Origin: Priestia iocasae
GTDB lineage: Bacteria > Bacillota > Bacilli > Bacillales > Bacillaceae_H
Assembly: GCF_016909075.1 (NCBI RefSeq)
Contig: NZ_JAFBFC010000005.1
Span: 1 to 64,000 of the forward strand
Direction: 5' to 3'
DNA: 64,000 bases
Made by a program: the position numbers and the translations under genes. The notes beneath the pieces were generated by a model that was not told where the DNA came from, made no database searches, and worked only from the letters and a program-made list of their open reading frames with translations. Below are positions 25,259-34,875 of this stretch, in pieces. Numbering within the stretch: the stretch's first letter is position 1; every line of letters starts with the position of its first letter.

Positions 25259-25289
25259 AAAAAGGATGGCCACGTAGCCATCCTTTTCT
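25259..25289. terminator. Bidirectional terminator
   Basis: AAAAGGATGGC and GCCATCCTTTT pair around CACGTA. It lies between the convergent S8 protease and M14 peptidase genes. Confidence 0.9.
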
Positions 25290-25298
25290 CGTACCTTT

Positions 25299-27992
25299 TT
25301 ATTTCACTGATTGCTCAAAAATAGCATTAGCTAATAAGCGATAGCTTTGCTGTGAATGAGCACGGAACGTTAAATCATTCGCAAAAGCAGTAATTTTATA
25401 TCCATTGTTTGACCATGTAAAGGCAAGGTTTTGACCCTTAACTGCTTCCCGTCCTGGCCACCATCCTGCTCTATAATAGTCATCATCTTTACTCACTTGA
25501 AGAAGCACGTCACTATCTTTTGGAACACTTGTAAACCACGTTCCCGATCCTGTATATAGCCATTCTGTTGGCTCATAGCCGTTTGTTAACGGATGAGGAT
25601 TTACATTTACTTTTAAGAGACCTTCATGATAGTAATCCGTTGTTTTTGCTTCTAAGCCTGGAACGATATTTTGTGACGTTAAGAACTGAGCCGCACTTCC
25701 GCCTGCATAGATGTAGGCTTTTCCTTGTTCAGGCTTCACGCGTCCTTGGTCGTCAATGACAACGACGCTATCTTTTGCTTCCCCTAATTCAAACCCTAGC
25801 TCTTTTAATGCATATTTTAACGCTGCACTTCCATTTGCTGAAACGATTGGTTTTTTAAGCGCCACTGTCGGAACCTTGCCCTTCTTTGGCTTCGTTTCTA
25901 TAAAGAAGTCTTTTTTATAGTGAGATAGGTAAATACGTTTTAAAATAAAGTCACCTTTCTTGTAGCCATCTCCTGATTCCGTGATGACTTGTACTGGCTT
26001 ACCATCCTTAAGTAGCTGGTTCACCACACGAATGACATCGTTATTTGTGTTTGGCACAATTAAGTCTGCTTCTTTGAATTTTGTATTTGTAACAGGCTTA
26101 TCCGCTTCACTAACATCTTTTACATGCGATGCAAATGCACCTTTTTCAAAAATGGCATAGCGGTCAAAGCCTCTTAAATCAGGGAAGTTTGTAATAACAG
26201 AATCATACATTGCATCCCAATCTGATACATCTTCACCCTTTGATAACACCGCATTCGCTAATCCACGTTTTGCTTGGTGCAACGGAACGATGAATGTTCC
26301 TTTTGGATACGTGACATCTCCAATTTTCACTGATTTTGTTGTTTCTTCTACTTTCACTCCGTTACGAGTTAAATAGTCGACCATGTTATAGACTTCTAAC
26401 TCATTTTTCTGTAAAGACTGATCAATTGGTAGTGCGTAGTAATCTGGGAAGAATTGTCCGTTCTCTGCGTAGTCACGACCAATGACATCACCTTTTTGGT
26501 TCACAAGCCACTTATCAACTTCTTTGCTTTCTGTTCCTTCAATACCTCGTTTGAAGATTTCAAGTTGGTTCGTATATAGGCGGTCTTTGTTTTCTAGTGA
26601 ATAGTTAATCGCGCCTAAACTCGCATACACTAACGCTTTGTTCGACTCTTCATTTAAATCAGGAATCTCTACCGTGTGACCCATTGCGCCGTGAAACATT
26701 GCGTACATCGCTGTGTACGCTGTAGTTGCATCATCCCAGCCATTTTCATAGTCTAATAGCGGAATTTTGTAGCTGTCGTACTTTGTATTTGCGATACCTG
26801 CATTCCCCATTGCATGAGCGTGTTCAATCATTCCATCCATTAATAAGTCATATTCAAAGTTTGGATTATGTGGAGGTGTACAAGGCTCAATTAAAAAGTC
26901 TTTTACAAATCCATGTAAATCAATAAACGAAAGCGGTGTCCACTTTGCGATTTCTTCTGTTACAATGACAGATTCTTTCTGCGTTTGATAGCCATTGTCA
27001 CGATTCAAGTCGAATCCATTTGCATTTTGACGTGTATTGTTAACACGCCCATCTGCGTTATGACCTGGGTTAAAGATGAAGATAAAGTGATCCAACGCTT
27101 CTTTCACGTTCATTTTCACTTCCTCTTCTTCCCCTTTTTCATTTGTTGCTTTATACGTGATTTCTTCTTTCGTCGCAAATTGCTGTAAAATATCCATCAT
27201 CGCATCTACACCAGGGGATTCATCTGGATGAATGTTATTAAACCAAATTGGAATTTGATAGTCTTTTAATGTCCCAGATTTGATTTCCTTTTGTAGCTGT
27301 GCTGGATTTTCTAATGCTTTTGGTAAGGTGTCATTTAAATAACGATCAATCGCTTTCTTATCTTTTGCTAGTACAGCAAAATGCATGTCTCTTCCTTGGA
27401 CAGACTTCCCAAGCGATTTATACTCAATGTAGCGACCTTTACCAGGGTTCGCCACAAGCTCATCCATTTCTTTCTTTATCTCATCATATGTACGATAGCT
27501 ATCGTAAACATTGAGTTTAAGTGATGCACTCGCCTTTTCTTTTTTCTTCAGATCTGTTACGGCTAATTCATAGTTGTTTAAAAATTGAGGGTACTTTGTG
27601 CGAATAGAACGTGGAGATAAATCTGTTGTATTGAATAATAAATCAAAGTGAATCGTTGCTTTTACTTTCTTTGTTCCTTTCACATAGTGGGGCTCTTCTT
27701 TAAATGTAAGATACGGATCACCTGTAAAATCCCCCGCTTTACTGTCCCACTTCTTCCACTCATCAAACGTTTTGCCACCAAACGTCCACGTTAAATGCTT
27801 CAGGTTGGCTTTATAGCTTAGCTCTACCTCTACTTCCACATCACGTGCTTCTGTGATCGACAATAATGGTTGACTTACGGTCATAGATACCTTTGGGTTG
27901 GTTTTCGCTGTTGCGACACTTGTGAAATTAGGCAATAGAAGCGATAAAACAAGCGTAAGCGCCAACAAAAGTGACCATCTCTTTTTATTCAT
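25299..27992 (-). CDS. Secreted M14-family zinc carboxypeptidase
   Basis: This exoenzyme of about 897 residues has a signal peptide (1-30), an N-terminal beta domain (about 32-165) and an M14 peptidase domain. Zinc ligands are H255 and E258 (NIHPDESPG) and H360 (FIDLHGF), and the catalytic glutamate is probably E442 (GHTVEIPDL). FNPGHNADGRVNNTRQNANG contains the substrate-binding Arg/Asn region. A long C-terminal part (about 480-897) resembles tandem glutamine-amidotransferase-like folds seen in large bacterial M14 proteins. No SLH motif is present, so it is probably released. The start at 27992 is 8 bases after GAGGAG, and an ATG two codons earlier is too close. It is monocistronic. Confidence 0.92.
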   Translation of the reverse strand: MNKKRWSLLLALTLVLSLLLPNFTSVATAKTNPKVSMTVSQPLLSITEARDVEVEVELSYKANLKHLTWTFGGKTFDEWKKWDSKAGDFTGDPYLTFKEEPHYVKGTKKVKATIHFDLLFNTTDLSPRSIRTKYPQFLNNYELAVTDLKKKEKASASLKLNVYDSYRTYDEIKKEMDELVANPGKGRYIEYKSLGKSVQGRDMHFAVLAKDKKAIDRYLNDTLPKALENPAQLQKEIKSGTLKDYQIPIWFNNIHPDESPGVDAMMDILQQFATKEEITYKATNEKGEEEEVKMNVKEALDHFIFIFNPGHNADGRVNNTRQNANGFDLNRDNGYQTQKESVIVTEEIAKWTPLSFIDLHGFVKDFLIEPCTPPHNPNFEYDLLMDGMIEHAHAMGNAGIANTKYDSYKIPLLDYENGWDDATTAYTAMYAMFHGAMGHTVEIPDLNEESNKALVYASLGAINYSLENKDRLYTNQLEIFKRGIEGTESKEVDKWLVNQKGDVIGRDYAENGQFFPDYYALPIDQSLQKNELEVYNMVDYLTRNGVKVEETTKSVKIGDVTYPKGTFIVPLHQAKRGLANAVLSKGEDVSDWDAMYDSVITNFPDLRGFDRYAIFEKGAFASHVKDVSEADKPVTNTKFKEADLIVPNTNNDVIRVVNQLLKDGKPVQVITESGDGYKKGDFILKRIYLSHYKKDFFIETKPKKGKVPTVALKKPIVSANGSAALKYALKELGFELGEAKDSVVVIDDQGRVKPEQGKAYIYAGGSAAQFLTSQNIVPGLEAKTTDYYHEGLLKVNVNPHPLTNGYEPTEWLYTGSGTWFTSVPKDSDVLLQVSKDDDYYRAGWWPGREAVKGQNLAFTWSNNGYKITAFANDLTFRAHSQQSYRLLANAIFEQSVK

Positions 27993-28293
27993 GAACATAA
28001 CTCCTCTCTCTTTTCACTCTTATCTTCTACTAGGATTCTATCATATTCCTTTCGAGAACAGAAATATATTATCATATTTAAACATAAAATCGTATAAATA
28101 TTATATAAAAATATTTTTCTTTATTTTCTGATAATAACACATCAAGACAATGATGACTATCCTTTCAAGTCCTACTTTACTTCTTTACCCATATAAATCA
28201 TTAGCAATCTATCATGACCAGTTACATTTATTTTTTCTCTTCTTTCTAATCTAATCATTATAAATATAACTAACAGAAATTTCAGAAATAAAA

Positions 28294-28320
28294 TGGAACC
28301 TTTTTACAATTTTGTCCGTA
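28294..28320 (+). promoter_or_regulatory. ECF (SigW-type) promoter of yuaF-floT
   Basis: TGGAAC (28294-28299) and CGTA (28317-28320) lie 17 bp apart, about 75 bp upstream of yuaF. The SigW consensus is TGAAAC-N16-CGTA, and the B. subtilis yuaF-floT-yuaI operon is known to be SigW-controlled, which agrees. The remainder of the 27993-28395 gap is AT-rich with no other signal seen. Confidence 0.65.
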
Positions 28321-28395
28321 TTAGAAGGTAGCAATCATAAAAAGGAAAGGAGCGCATGTAATAAATAAGAGTGTTTTATACAAGGTGGTGATGTG

Positions 28396-28917
28396 ATGGA
28401 GATAGTTGGTTTACCGATTCAAACGCTTTATCTTTATATCCTTATCATTAGCGGGAGTCTGACACTTTTGTATCTTTTATTCGGAGATATGGTGGACGGG
28501 ATATTTGAAGCGGTTCCTCTTTTCAATGTGGCGCTTATTTTCCCGTTTTTTACAATCTTTAGTGCAAGTGGCTATTTACTTGAAGCAGCTAGCTCCTTTT
28601 CAACAGTTCTTATTGCTATCTTATCGTTTGTAGTCGCACTTATTCTCGTGATCCTTCTTCACTTGTTTATTCTCGTGCCTTTACGATCGGCCGAAGAGTC
28701 GCTAGTTTTTACAGAAGAATCACTAAGAGGACGAATTGGAAAGGTAATTGTCTCAATACCAGAGGATGGATTTGGTGAAGTCATTATTGAAGGTGTAAGC
28801 GGAACGATTTCAAAGCCCGCTTTTAGTTATCGAAATGTACCGATTTCATCTGATACAAAAGTGTTAATCATTGAAGCAGAAAAAGGAAATGTGGCAGTTG
28901 TACCATATGAAGCTTAA
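28396..28917 (+). CDS. yuaF: NfeD-like membrane protein YuaF
   Basis: The 173-residue protein has several N-terminal membrane helices (about 10-100) and a C-terminal OB-fold NfeD domain (GRIGKVIVSIPEDGFGEVII, VPISSDTKVLIIEAEKG). It matches B. subtilis YuaF in size and in lying directly before floT. NfeD proteins pair with flotillins and help organise membrane fluidity and stress responses. The ATG at 28396 fits AAGGTGG, 7 bases upstream, better than the GTG at 28393. It is the first gene of a two-gene operon behind a SigW-type promoter. Confidence 0.92.
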   Translation: MEIVGLPIQTLYLYILIISGSLTLLYLLFGDMVDGIFEAVPLFNVALIFPFFTIFSASGYLLEAASSFSTVLIAILSFVVALILVILLHLFILVPLRSAEESLVFTEESLRGRIGKVIVSIPEDGFGEVIIEGVSGTISKPAFSYRNVPISSDTKVLIIEAEKGNVAVVPYEA

Positions 28918-28935
28918 TTTAAAGGAGGAGTTGTC

Positions 28936-30465
28936 ATGGGCATATTAGCATTTATTGTCATTGGTATCGTAGTCTTTTTACTTTTAGCATTTGTTGCGAT
29001 CTTCATTATGAAATACCGAACAGCTGGGCCAGACGAAGCATTAATTGTTACCGGTAGTTATTTAGGTAGCAAAAATGTACACATTGATGAGTCTGGAAAC
29101 AAAATTAAAATTGTACGCGGTGGTGGTACGTTCGTTTTACCTGTTTTTCAGCAAGCGGAGCCTCTTAGTCTTCTTTCTAGCAAGCTAGAAGTCTCCACAC
29201 CTGAAGTCTATACAGAGCAAGGCGTGCCCGTGATGGCCGACGGTGTCTCTATTATTAAAATTGGTGGATCGATTGGTGAGATTGCCACGGCGGCCGAGCA
29301 GTTTTTAGGTAAAACAAAACAAGATCGCGAAACAGAAGCACGTGAAGTGTTAGAAGGTCATCTTCGTTCCATTCTTGGGTCAATGACGGTGGAGGAAATT
29401 TATAAAAACCGCGAGAAATTCTCTCAAGAAGTACAGCGTGTCGCTTCGCAAGACTTGGCAAAAATGGGGCTCATTATCGTATCATTTACGATTAAAGATG
29501 TTCGTGATAAGAATGGCTATTTGGATTCTCTAGGTAAGCCGCGCATCGCTCAAGTCAAGCGCGACGCCGACATCGCAACGGCCGAGGCAGAGAAAGAAAC
29601 ACGTATTAAGCGAGCAGAAGCCGATAAGGATGCGCAAAAAGCAGAGCTAGAGCGGAAAACAGAAATTGCAGAAGCTGAAAAAATGAATCAGTTAAAGACG
29701 GCCGAGTACCGCCGTGAGCAAGATATTGCGAAGGCCCGTGCTGACCAAGCGTACGATTTAGAGACGGCTCGCGCGAAACAAGAAGTAACAGAGCAAGAAA
29801 TGCAAATTCGGATCATTGAACGTCAAAAGCAAATTGAACTAGAGGAAAAAGAAATTCTTCGTCGTGAGCGTCAGTATGACTCCGAAGTAAAGAAAAAAGC
29901 AGACGCAGACCGTTATGCCGTTGAACAATCAGCAGAAGCAGATAAAACGAAGCAACTGGCAGAAGCGGATGCGAACAAATATCGAATTGAGGCGATGGCT
30001 AAAGCGGAAGCCGAGCGAGTTCGCGTCGACGGCTTAGCCAAGGCGGAAGCGCAGCGTGCACAAGGTGAATCGGAAGCAGAGATTATTCGTCTTAAAGGTC
30101 TTGCAGAAGCTGAAGCGAAGCAAAAGGTGGCAGAAGCATTTGAACAGTTCGGTCAAGCAGCCATCCTTGATATGATCATTAAAATGCTTCCTGAATACGC
30201 AAAACAAATCGCAAGTCCATTATCAAACATTGATAAAATTACAGTTGTTGACACTGGAAGCAGCGGTGAAAACGGCGGAGCTAATAAAGTAACGAGCTAC
30301 GCCACCAACTTAATGTCAACGCTTCAAGAATCTTTAAAAGCATCCTCCGGCATCGATGTGAAAGAGCTTATCGAAAACTACTCAGGTAAAGGTAATATCC
30401 GCCATAGTATTGATGACTTAACTAGCGAAATGAAAAAGCAGCAGCGTCCATCCATTGACGAGTAA
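28936..30465 (+). CDS. floT: Flotillin FloT
   Basis: The 509-residue protein is the same length as B. subtilis FloT (YuaG). It has an N-terminal hydrophobic segment (1-27), an SPFH/band-7 domain (about 30-210: ALIVTGSYLG, REVLEGHLRSILGSMTVEEI, SQDLAKMGLIIVSFTIKDV) and a long coiled coil rich in Glu-Ala repeats (about 215-400, with AEADKDAQ and LAEAEAKQKVAEAF). Flotillins scaffold membrane microdomains that assist protein secretion, sensor kinases and biofilm formation. It lies 18 bp downstream of yuaF behind AAAGGAGG, followed by a strong terminator. Confidence 0.97.
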   Translation: MGILAFIVIGIVVFLLLAFVAIFIMKYRTAGPDEALIVTGSYLGSKNVHIDESGNKIKIVRGGGTFVLPVFQQAEPLSLLSSKLEVSTPEVYTEQGVPVMADGVSIIKIGGSIGEIATAAEQFLGKTKQDRETEAREVLEGHLRSILGSMTVEEIYKNREKFSQEVQRVASQDLAKMGLIIVSFTIKDVRDKNGYLDSLGKPRIAQVKRDADIATAEAEKETRIKRAEADKDAQKAELERKTEIAEAEKMNQLKTAEYRREQDIAKARADQAYDLETARAKQEVTEQEMQIRIIERQKQIELEEKEILRRERQYDSEVKKKADADRYAVEQSAEADKTKQLAEADANKYRIEAMAKAEAERVRVDGLAKAEAQRAQGESEAEIIRLKGLAEAEAKQKVAEAFEQFGQAAILDMIIKMLPEYAKQIASPLSNIDKITVVDTGSSGENGGANKVTSYATNLMSTLQESLKASSGIDVKELIENYSGKGNIRHSIDDLTSEMKKQQRPSIDE

Positions 30466-30503
30466 CACGTTCAGCTAGAATCACACCTTCATTCTTTGTA
30501 TAC

Positions 30504-30537
30504 AAAAAAGGCAAAGAGCTCATTCTTTGCCTTTTTA
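30504..30537. terminator. Bidirectional terminator after floT
   Basis: AAAAAGGCAAAGA and TTCTTTGCCTTTTT pair around a short loop. It lies between convergent floT and the adaptor gene. Confidence 0.9.
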
Positions 30538-30546
30538 TATAACCTG

Positions 30547-31731
30547 TTATTTGACCTTCACTTCCATCCCAGCTTTTACTTCTGGAGAAGCTTTTGGGTT
30601 TACTACATACGTCTCACCATGCTTTAAGCCTTCTAACACGCGATACGTTTTCTCATCGACTTCTTCTAAGACGACTTCGCGATTTTTTAGCTTACCTTGA
30701 CTCACAACATACACGAATGTTTTCTTTTCTTTTTCACGTACACTTTGCTTTGGAATCGTAATTTCCATTTCAGAAGGAATTTCTACACGAATGTCTGTTG
30801 GATAACCTAAATACAGCTTATCTGTTGAATTTAGTGCGATACGGAAGCTAAACGTTGACTGTTGCTTCTTTTTCTTCTCTTCTTCTCCTACAATGGAAAG
30901 AAGCTGATCAAGCTGCGGATAGTTATCAATTGTAGCAAAGCTACCTGACCACAATTGCTCAGGAGCCGACTTTGACGTTACTTTAACAGGAAAGCCTTCT
31001 TCAAGCTCACTGCGTTGGCGTTCTGTTAACACACCTTCAATTTGATACGGCTCTTTTGACAAAATCGTCATAAGAGGTGTTTGATTGTCAGCATTAGCTG
31101 CGTCCTCTACGTGCGTCACAATTCCATCGATTGCACTTACAACCGCTAACTCATTCTTTTGTGATTCAAGTGCTTGCTGCTCTGCTTTTGCCTTTTCAAG
31201 CTCTAATTGTGCGAGCTCTTTACTATTTTCTTGATCATCTAGCTCTCTTTTTAACATAAAAACGCTCATTGTCGATTCTGATTCGACTAACACATTGCTT
31301 TCTAACGTTGCCATTTCGCTTCGGATGTCACTGATTGAACTATCTGCTTGAGAAACACGTAATTGTGCGAGCTCTTGAGCCGCTGCATTTTGACTTAATA
31401 ACCGCTCAAGCTCTCCATTTTCATAAGAAAACAGTTCATCTCCTGCAGCAACCTCTTGTCCTTCTTCTACTAATACTTCTTGGACATTTCCTTTTTTAGA
31501 ATCAGCGTATACAACCTGTACCTCGCTCGGTACGACTTGACCTTTTAACGTATTCAGTTCATTTTTCTTTGGTTTAGCAATCGTCGTAAATTGTAGCTTA
31601 GGCTGACTCGTCATTTGTGCCGCAATCACTCCACCAACAGCTGCCATAACGAACAAACCAACAATAATGCCTACAATCCACTTTCTACTAAACGCTCTTT
31701 CATTTTCAGCCTTGACCCCTGGCCCTTCCAT
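30547..31731 (-). CDS. HlyD/RND-type efflux periplasmic adaptor-like protein, orphan
   Basis: This 394-residue protein has one N-terminal membrane helix (about 18-40), a lipoyl/barrel-sandwich half (KKGNVQEVLVEEGQEVAAGD), a coiled-coil hairpin (about 110-195), the second lipoyl half (VVSAIDGIVTHVEDA), a beta-barrel (about 225-330) and a membrane-proximal domain ending VKAGMEVKVK. In Firmicutes such adaptors (YknX-like) work with MacB-type ABC transporters. Here neither flank carries a transporter, so the partner must be elsewhere in the genome. The ATG at 31731 follows AGAGGTG. A very good SigA promoter lies at 31789-31817. It is single-gene between a terminator and convergent floT. Confidence 0.87.
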   Translation of the reverse strand: MEGPGVKAENERAFSRKWIVGIIVGLFVMAAVGGVIAAQMTSQPKLQFTTIAKPKKNELNTLKGQVVPSEVQVVYADSKKGNVQEVLVEEGQEVAAGDELFSYENGELERLLSQNAAAQELAQLRVSQADSSISDIRSEMATLESNVLVESESTMSVFMLKRELDDQENSKELAQLELEKAKAEQQALESQKNELAVVSAIDGIVTHVEDAANADNQTPLMTILSKEPYQIEGVLTERQRSELEEGFPVKVTSKSAPEQLWSGSFATIDNYPQLDQLLSIVGEEEKKKKQQSTFSFRIALNSTDKLYLGYPTDIRVEIPSEMEITIPKQSVREKEKKTFVYVVSQGKLKNREVVLEEVDEKTYRVLEGLKHGETYVVNPKASPEVKAGMEVKVK

Positions 31732-31788
31732 GTATTAGCACCTCTTCTATTTATTAAAAGTATTTTCATATAAATTCCATACTATTCT

Positions 31789-31817
31789 ATTATAGTCTGT
31801 TACCTACTACCTGTCAC
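31789..31817 (-). promoter_or_regulatory. SigA promoter of the adaptor gene
   Basis: On the minus strand GTGACA and TATAAT are separated by exactly 17 bp. The start codon is 57 bp downstream. Confidence 0.7.
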
Positions 31818-31871
31818 TTCATGTCTGTAAGATTTCATGTTAAAGATTTACAAATACTCTTAAAACAAATA

Positions 31872-31921
31872 AAAAAACGTTAAACCAAGAAAGTATCCAC
31901 TCTCTCAGTTTAACCGTTTTG
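31872..31921 (-). terminator. Terminator of the TcaA-like/nagZ operon
   Basis: GTTAAACTGAGAGAGT pairs with ACTTTCTTGGTTTAAC (a few G-T pairs) on the minus strand, followed by GTTTTTTTAT. Confidence 0.8.
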
Positions 31922-31927
31922 TTCTGT

Positions 31928-33286
31928 CTATTTCTCTGCTTCTGGCAAATCATGCGCTTGTTTATAATCGTTAATGAGTCTGTAGTGTTTATCACTACCT
32001 ACCACATTTGCTGCTTTTTCTGGATCTACATGGATCTCTTTTTCTGTTGAAAACTTATGTTTCAAAATACGTTCGACTGATTCATTAATACGTTCTTCCG
32101 TAATATCACCAGCCTTTACCGCTTTTAAAATACCATTATAGACTTCTAGTTGGCTTTCATATTCATGACAAACAAGCAACAAATCTACCCCTGCTTTTAC
32201 AGCTTCAATTCCCATATCTTCATATGAGTAATACTTGTTAACAGCGCCCATTTCCATATCATCTGTTACAACAATTCCTTCATATCCAAGTTTTTCACGT
32301 AACAAATCTTGAATAATAACAGGAGATAGGCTCGCTGGATTTTCTTTATCGTAGGCAGGATATTTAATATGCGTTACCATGACAAAGAATTGCTGTTTGT
32401 TCATTTCTTCAATCATTCGCTTGAATGGGTAAATGTCTGAGTTCTCAAGGTCAAGTTGATTTGCTTTTACCGAAGATGTCTCGACGTGAGGGTCAACATT
32501 ACTTCTTCCGTTACCTGGAAAATGCTTTAACGCACCTGTCGTTCCTGTATCATTTAAACCTTTAATAACTTGAGAGCCAAATTGATATATCTTTTCACGG
32601 TCATCACCAAATGAACGGCTATCTACTGATGATAAATCAAGAACTGGTGAAAAGTTGATGTCAATCCCCATTGTAGAAAGCTCTTCTCCGTTTAATTTAG
32701 CAATATTGTACACTTCCTCAGCAGTCGCATGTTTTCCTAGCTCTTGTTGAGCAGGAAGTGGCGCAACTTTGTCTTTCATGCGAACAATGTCCCCACCTTC
32801 TTGATCAACCGCTACCATTAGTGGGATACCATGATTGCTTGTTGCAGCTTGGTCTTGTAACGAATTTGTTAATGTTGCCACTTGCTTTGGTGTTTGCATA
32901 TTTCGACTAAATAGAATGACACCACCAATTGATTTCTTTGTCACAAGCTCTTTAATTTCAGGACTCATTTCTGTTCCATGAAAACCTACCATCACCATTT
33001 GACCAATTTTCTCTTCTAGCGTCATATCTTCAAGTACAGCGGATACTTTTGCATCCACTGTTTCATATGCTGCGTGTGTGACAGATTGTTCCTTTTCAAA
33101 GGATTCTTTATTGTCTTTAGCAGCGGTTTGTTCTTGTACAACTTTTTGGTTAACAGTGACCTGTGCTTCCTGATTACTCTTATCAGATTCCATGAACTGT
33201 TTGTATATAAAGAACACAATCAGCACACACAAAATAGGTAATAAATAAAAAATAATAGTTGATTTTCGTTTTGTTCTTTTTCTCAT
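31928..33286 (-). CDS. nagZ: GH3-family beta-N-acetylhexosaminidase (NagZ-like), membrane-anchored
   Basis: The 452-residue protein has one N-terminal membrane helix (about 10-30), a low-complexity linker and a GH3 catalytic domain (about 90-430): EKIGQMVMVGF, GGVILFSRNMQ, VAVDQEGGDIVR, DINFSPVLDL and ALKHFPGNGRSNVDPH with the Asp-His acid/base dyad, and the nucleophile Asp in VVTDDMEMGA. NagZ-type enzymes remove GlcNAc from muropeptides or wall glycans. In B. subtilis the homologue is secreted and works with an amidase in wall recycling. Its ATG overlaps the stop codon of the upstream TcaA-like gene by one base, so the two are translationally coupled. Confidence 0.92.
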   Translation of the reverse strand: MRKRTKRKSTIIFYLLPILCVLIVFFIYKQFMESDKSNQEAQVTVNQKVVQEQTAAKDNKESFEKEQSVTHAAYETVDAKVSAVLEDMTLEEKIGQMVMVGFHGTEMSPEIKELVTKKSIGGVILFSRNMQTPKQVATLTNSLQDQAATSNHGIPLMVAVDQEGGDIVRMKDKVAPLPAQQELGKHATAEEVYNIAKLNGEELSTMGIDINFSPVLDLSSVDSRSFGDDREKIYQFGSQVIKGLNDTGTTGALKHFPGNGRSNVDPHVETSSVKANQLDLENSDIYPFKRMIEEMNKQQFFVMVTHIKYPAYDKENPASLSPVIIQDLLREKLGYEGIVVTDDMEMGAVNKYYSYEDMGIEAVKAGVDLLLVCHEYESQLEVYNGILKAVKAGDITEERINESVERILKHKFSTEKEIHVDPEKAANVVGSDKHYRLINDYKQAHDLPEAEK

Positions 33287-34662
33287 TATTCTACTCTAGA
33301 ATCTAGCTTTTCAATTTCAGGTGTTTCTAATTTCCAACCACTTGCTTCCTTCACTAGATACCATTGTCCTCCCCATTCTTGAACTAAGGTTGAACCATCT
33401 TCTTGCTCATCATATGATGTCATGCTGAAGCTAACAACCGCTTTGTTCCCATTTACTTCTTCTAAGTCCGCATAATGAACGATATTATTATAATTGGCTT
33501 TCAAACCTTTTTGCCATCCATCAAAAGCCACTTTTCCTTTGCGGCTAGAAGCAAACAAATCGTACGCATTGCTATAATTACCATTCGAAATATTCATATA
33601 ATGATTATTTACTACACTTGTAATATCTGACGAGTCACTTTCTTCGTCAAATTCTTCTACTTCCTCCGGTTCAGCAATAACTTCTTCATTTTCATAAGGG
33701 AATTCTAAATAAATATCTTCTTCTGCTGCTTCAATAGCCACGACATCACTTTTCTTCCCTTTATACTCAGCATGTAGTTTTATAGATCCATCCGTTTTGA
33801 CTGGACCAAATTCATAAATATCGCCTACTTTTAACTTTGTATTTTTGTCGTTTACAAATAAAATAGCATCGTCGTAATCAGAGTAGACATACACTTGATC
33901 ACCTGTTAAGTCTAATTCAACAGATTGTTTATCTTCTTTTGCGTCTTCAAAGCTAACAATTTGCTCATCTTCAACCGCTGCATATTCATCCTTATACGTT
34001 GCTTTTATCGTGTGTTCCCCAAATAAATAAGGACCAAATGTGGAAGCTTTTTCTGACTTAACACTGCCCACTTTTTGGCCATCAATTTCTACCGTTACCT
34101 TATCTTGATTTGCTGTCACTTCTATGTAAAATAGTTTAGACGATAATGCATATTGGTTAAAAATCAGCCACTTTTTCTTTTCTACTTCCTCTATCGTTAA
34201 AAAACTTTCTTTACTAGGTATAACCGTTTGTCCTTGCTCATGAGCAATCGCTTCACTTCGCAACTGCTTCAATACATCAGACAAAATATCTGGATTTTCT
34301 TTAAAATACGAAATGACTTGTTTCGCACTTTGTTTGTCAACTTTTAAATCTGAATGACTTTGGTTTAACAGTACAGCTACTTCTGCTGCATCATTTGATT
34401 TCAAAGCTTGCGCAAAGTTACTCACTATTTTCGTTGGTTTATTGGATGACTCAACAAATTTATATCCTCCAAATAAAGCAATGGCCACAATGACAAAGGT
34501 AACAAGAAGCGCTTTTTTACCTTTCGTAAAAAATCCTGATGATTTTGCATTTCTAGCTTCAGGTTGAACAGTGCTCGTTTCTTTTTGTTTTTTCGCACCA
34601 CACTTTGTACAAAATGGTTTATTCGGGTCCATTTCTTGACCACAATTTTGACAATAAGACAC
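33286..34662 (-). CDS. Zinc-ribbon TcaA-like membrane protein
   Basis: The protein of about 458 residues starts at a GTG 5 bases after AGGAGGAG. The N-terminus is a four-cysteine zinc ribbon (C4, C7, C18, C21: YCQNCG and FCTKCG), then one membrane helix (about 49-70), repeated extracellular beta modules (about 75-345), an acidic linker (about 345-370) and a C-terminal NTF2-like domain (VVNNHYMNISNGNYSNAYDLF to the end). This is the layout of TcaA/YvbJ-family proteins, linked to wall stress and teicoplanin response in staphylococci. Coupling to nagZ suggests a wall-related sensor or carrier role. The long upstream frame to 34743 lacks a ribosome binding site. Confidence 0.85.
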   Translation of the reverse strand: MSYCQNCGQEMDPNKPFCTKCGAKKQKETSTVQPEARNAKSSGFFTKGKKALLVTFVIVAIALFGGYKFVESSNKPTKIVSNFAQALKSNDAAEVAVLLNQSHSDLKVDKQSAKQVISYFKENPDILSDVLKQLRSEAIAHEQGQTVIPSKESFLTIEEVEKKKWLIFNQYALSSKLFYIEVTANQDKVTVEIDGQKVGSVKSEKASTFGPYLFGEHTIKATYKDEYAAVEDEQIVSFEDAKEDKQSVELDLTGDQVYVYSDYDDAILFVNDKNTKLKVGDIYEFGPVKTDGSIKLHAEYKGKKSDVVAIEAAEEDIYLEFPYENEEVIAEPEEVEEFDEESDSSDITSVVNNHYMNISNGNYSNAYDLFASSRKGKVAFDGWQKGLKANYNNIVHYADLEEVNGNKAVVSFSMTSYDEQEDGSTLVQEWGGQWYLVKEASGWKLETPEIEKLDSRVE

Positions 34663-34875
34663 AATGACTCCTCCTATAATCCCAAATCTCTCCATCGGGA
34701 AATTTTGACTATTATTATAGTACGAGAAAACCCACACATGCACAACTACTTATCTACATAAACTTATTGTGAAATTACTGTTCATTATGTCTATTTATCT
34801 ATTTTTCCATCTATCCAAATAACCATATGTATGGTAAATTAGTTAATGTTTTGAAAAAATGATAGAGGTGATACG

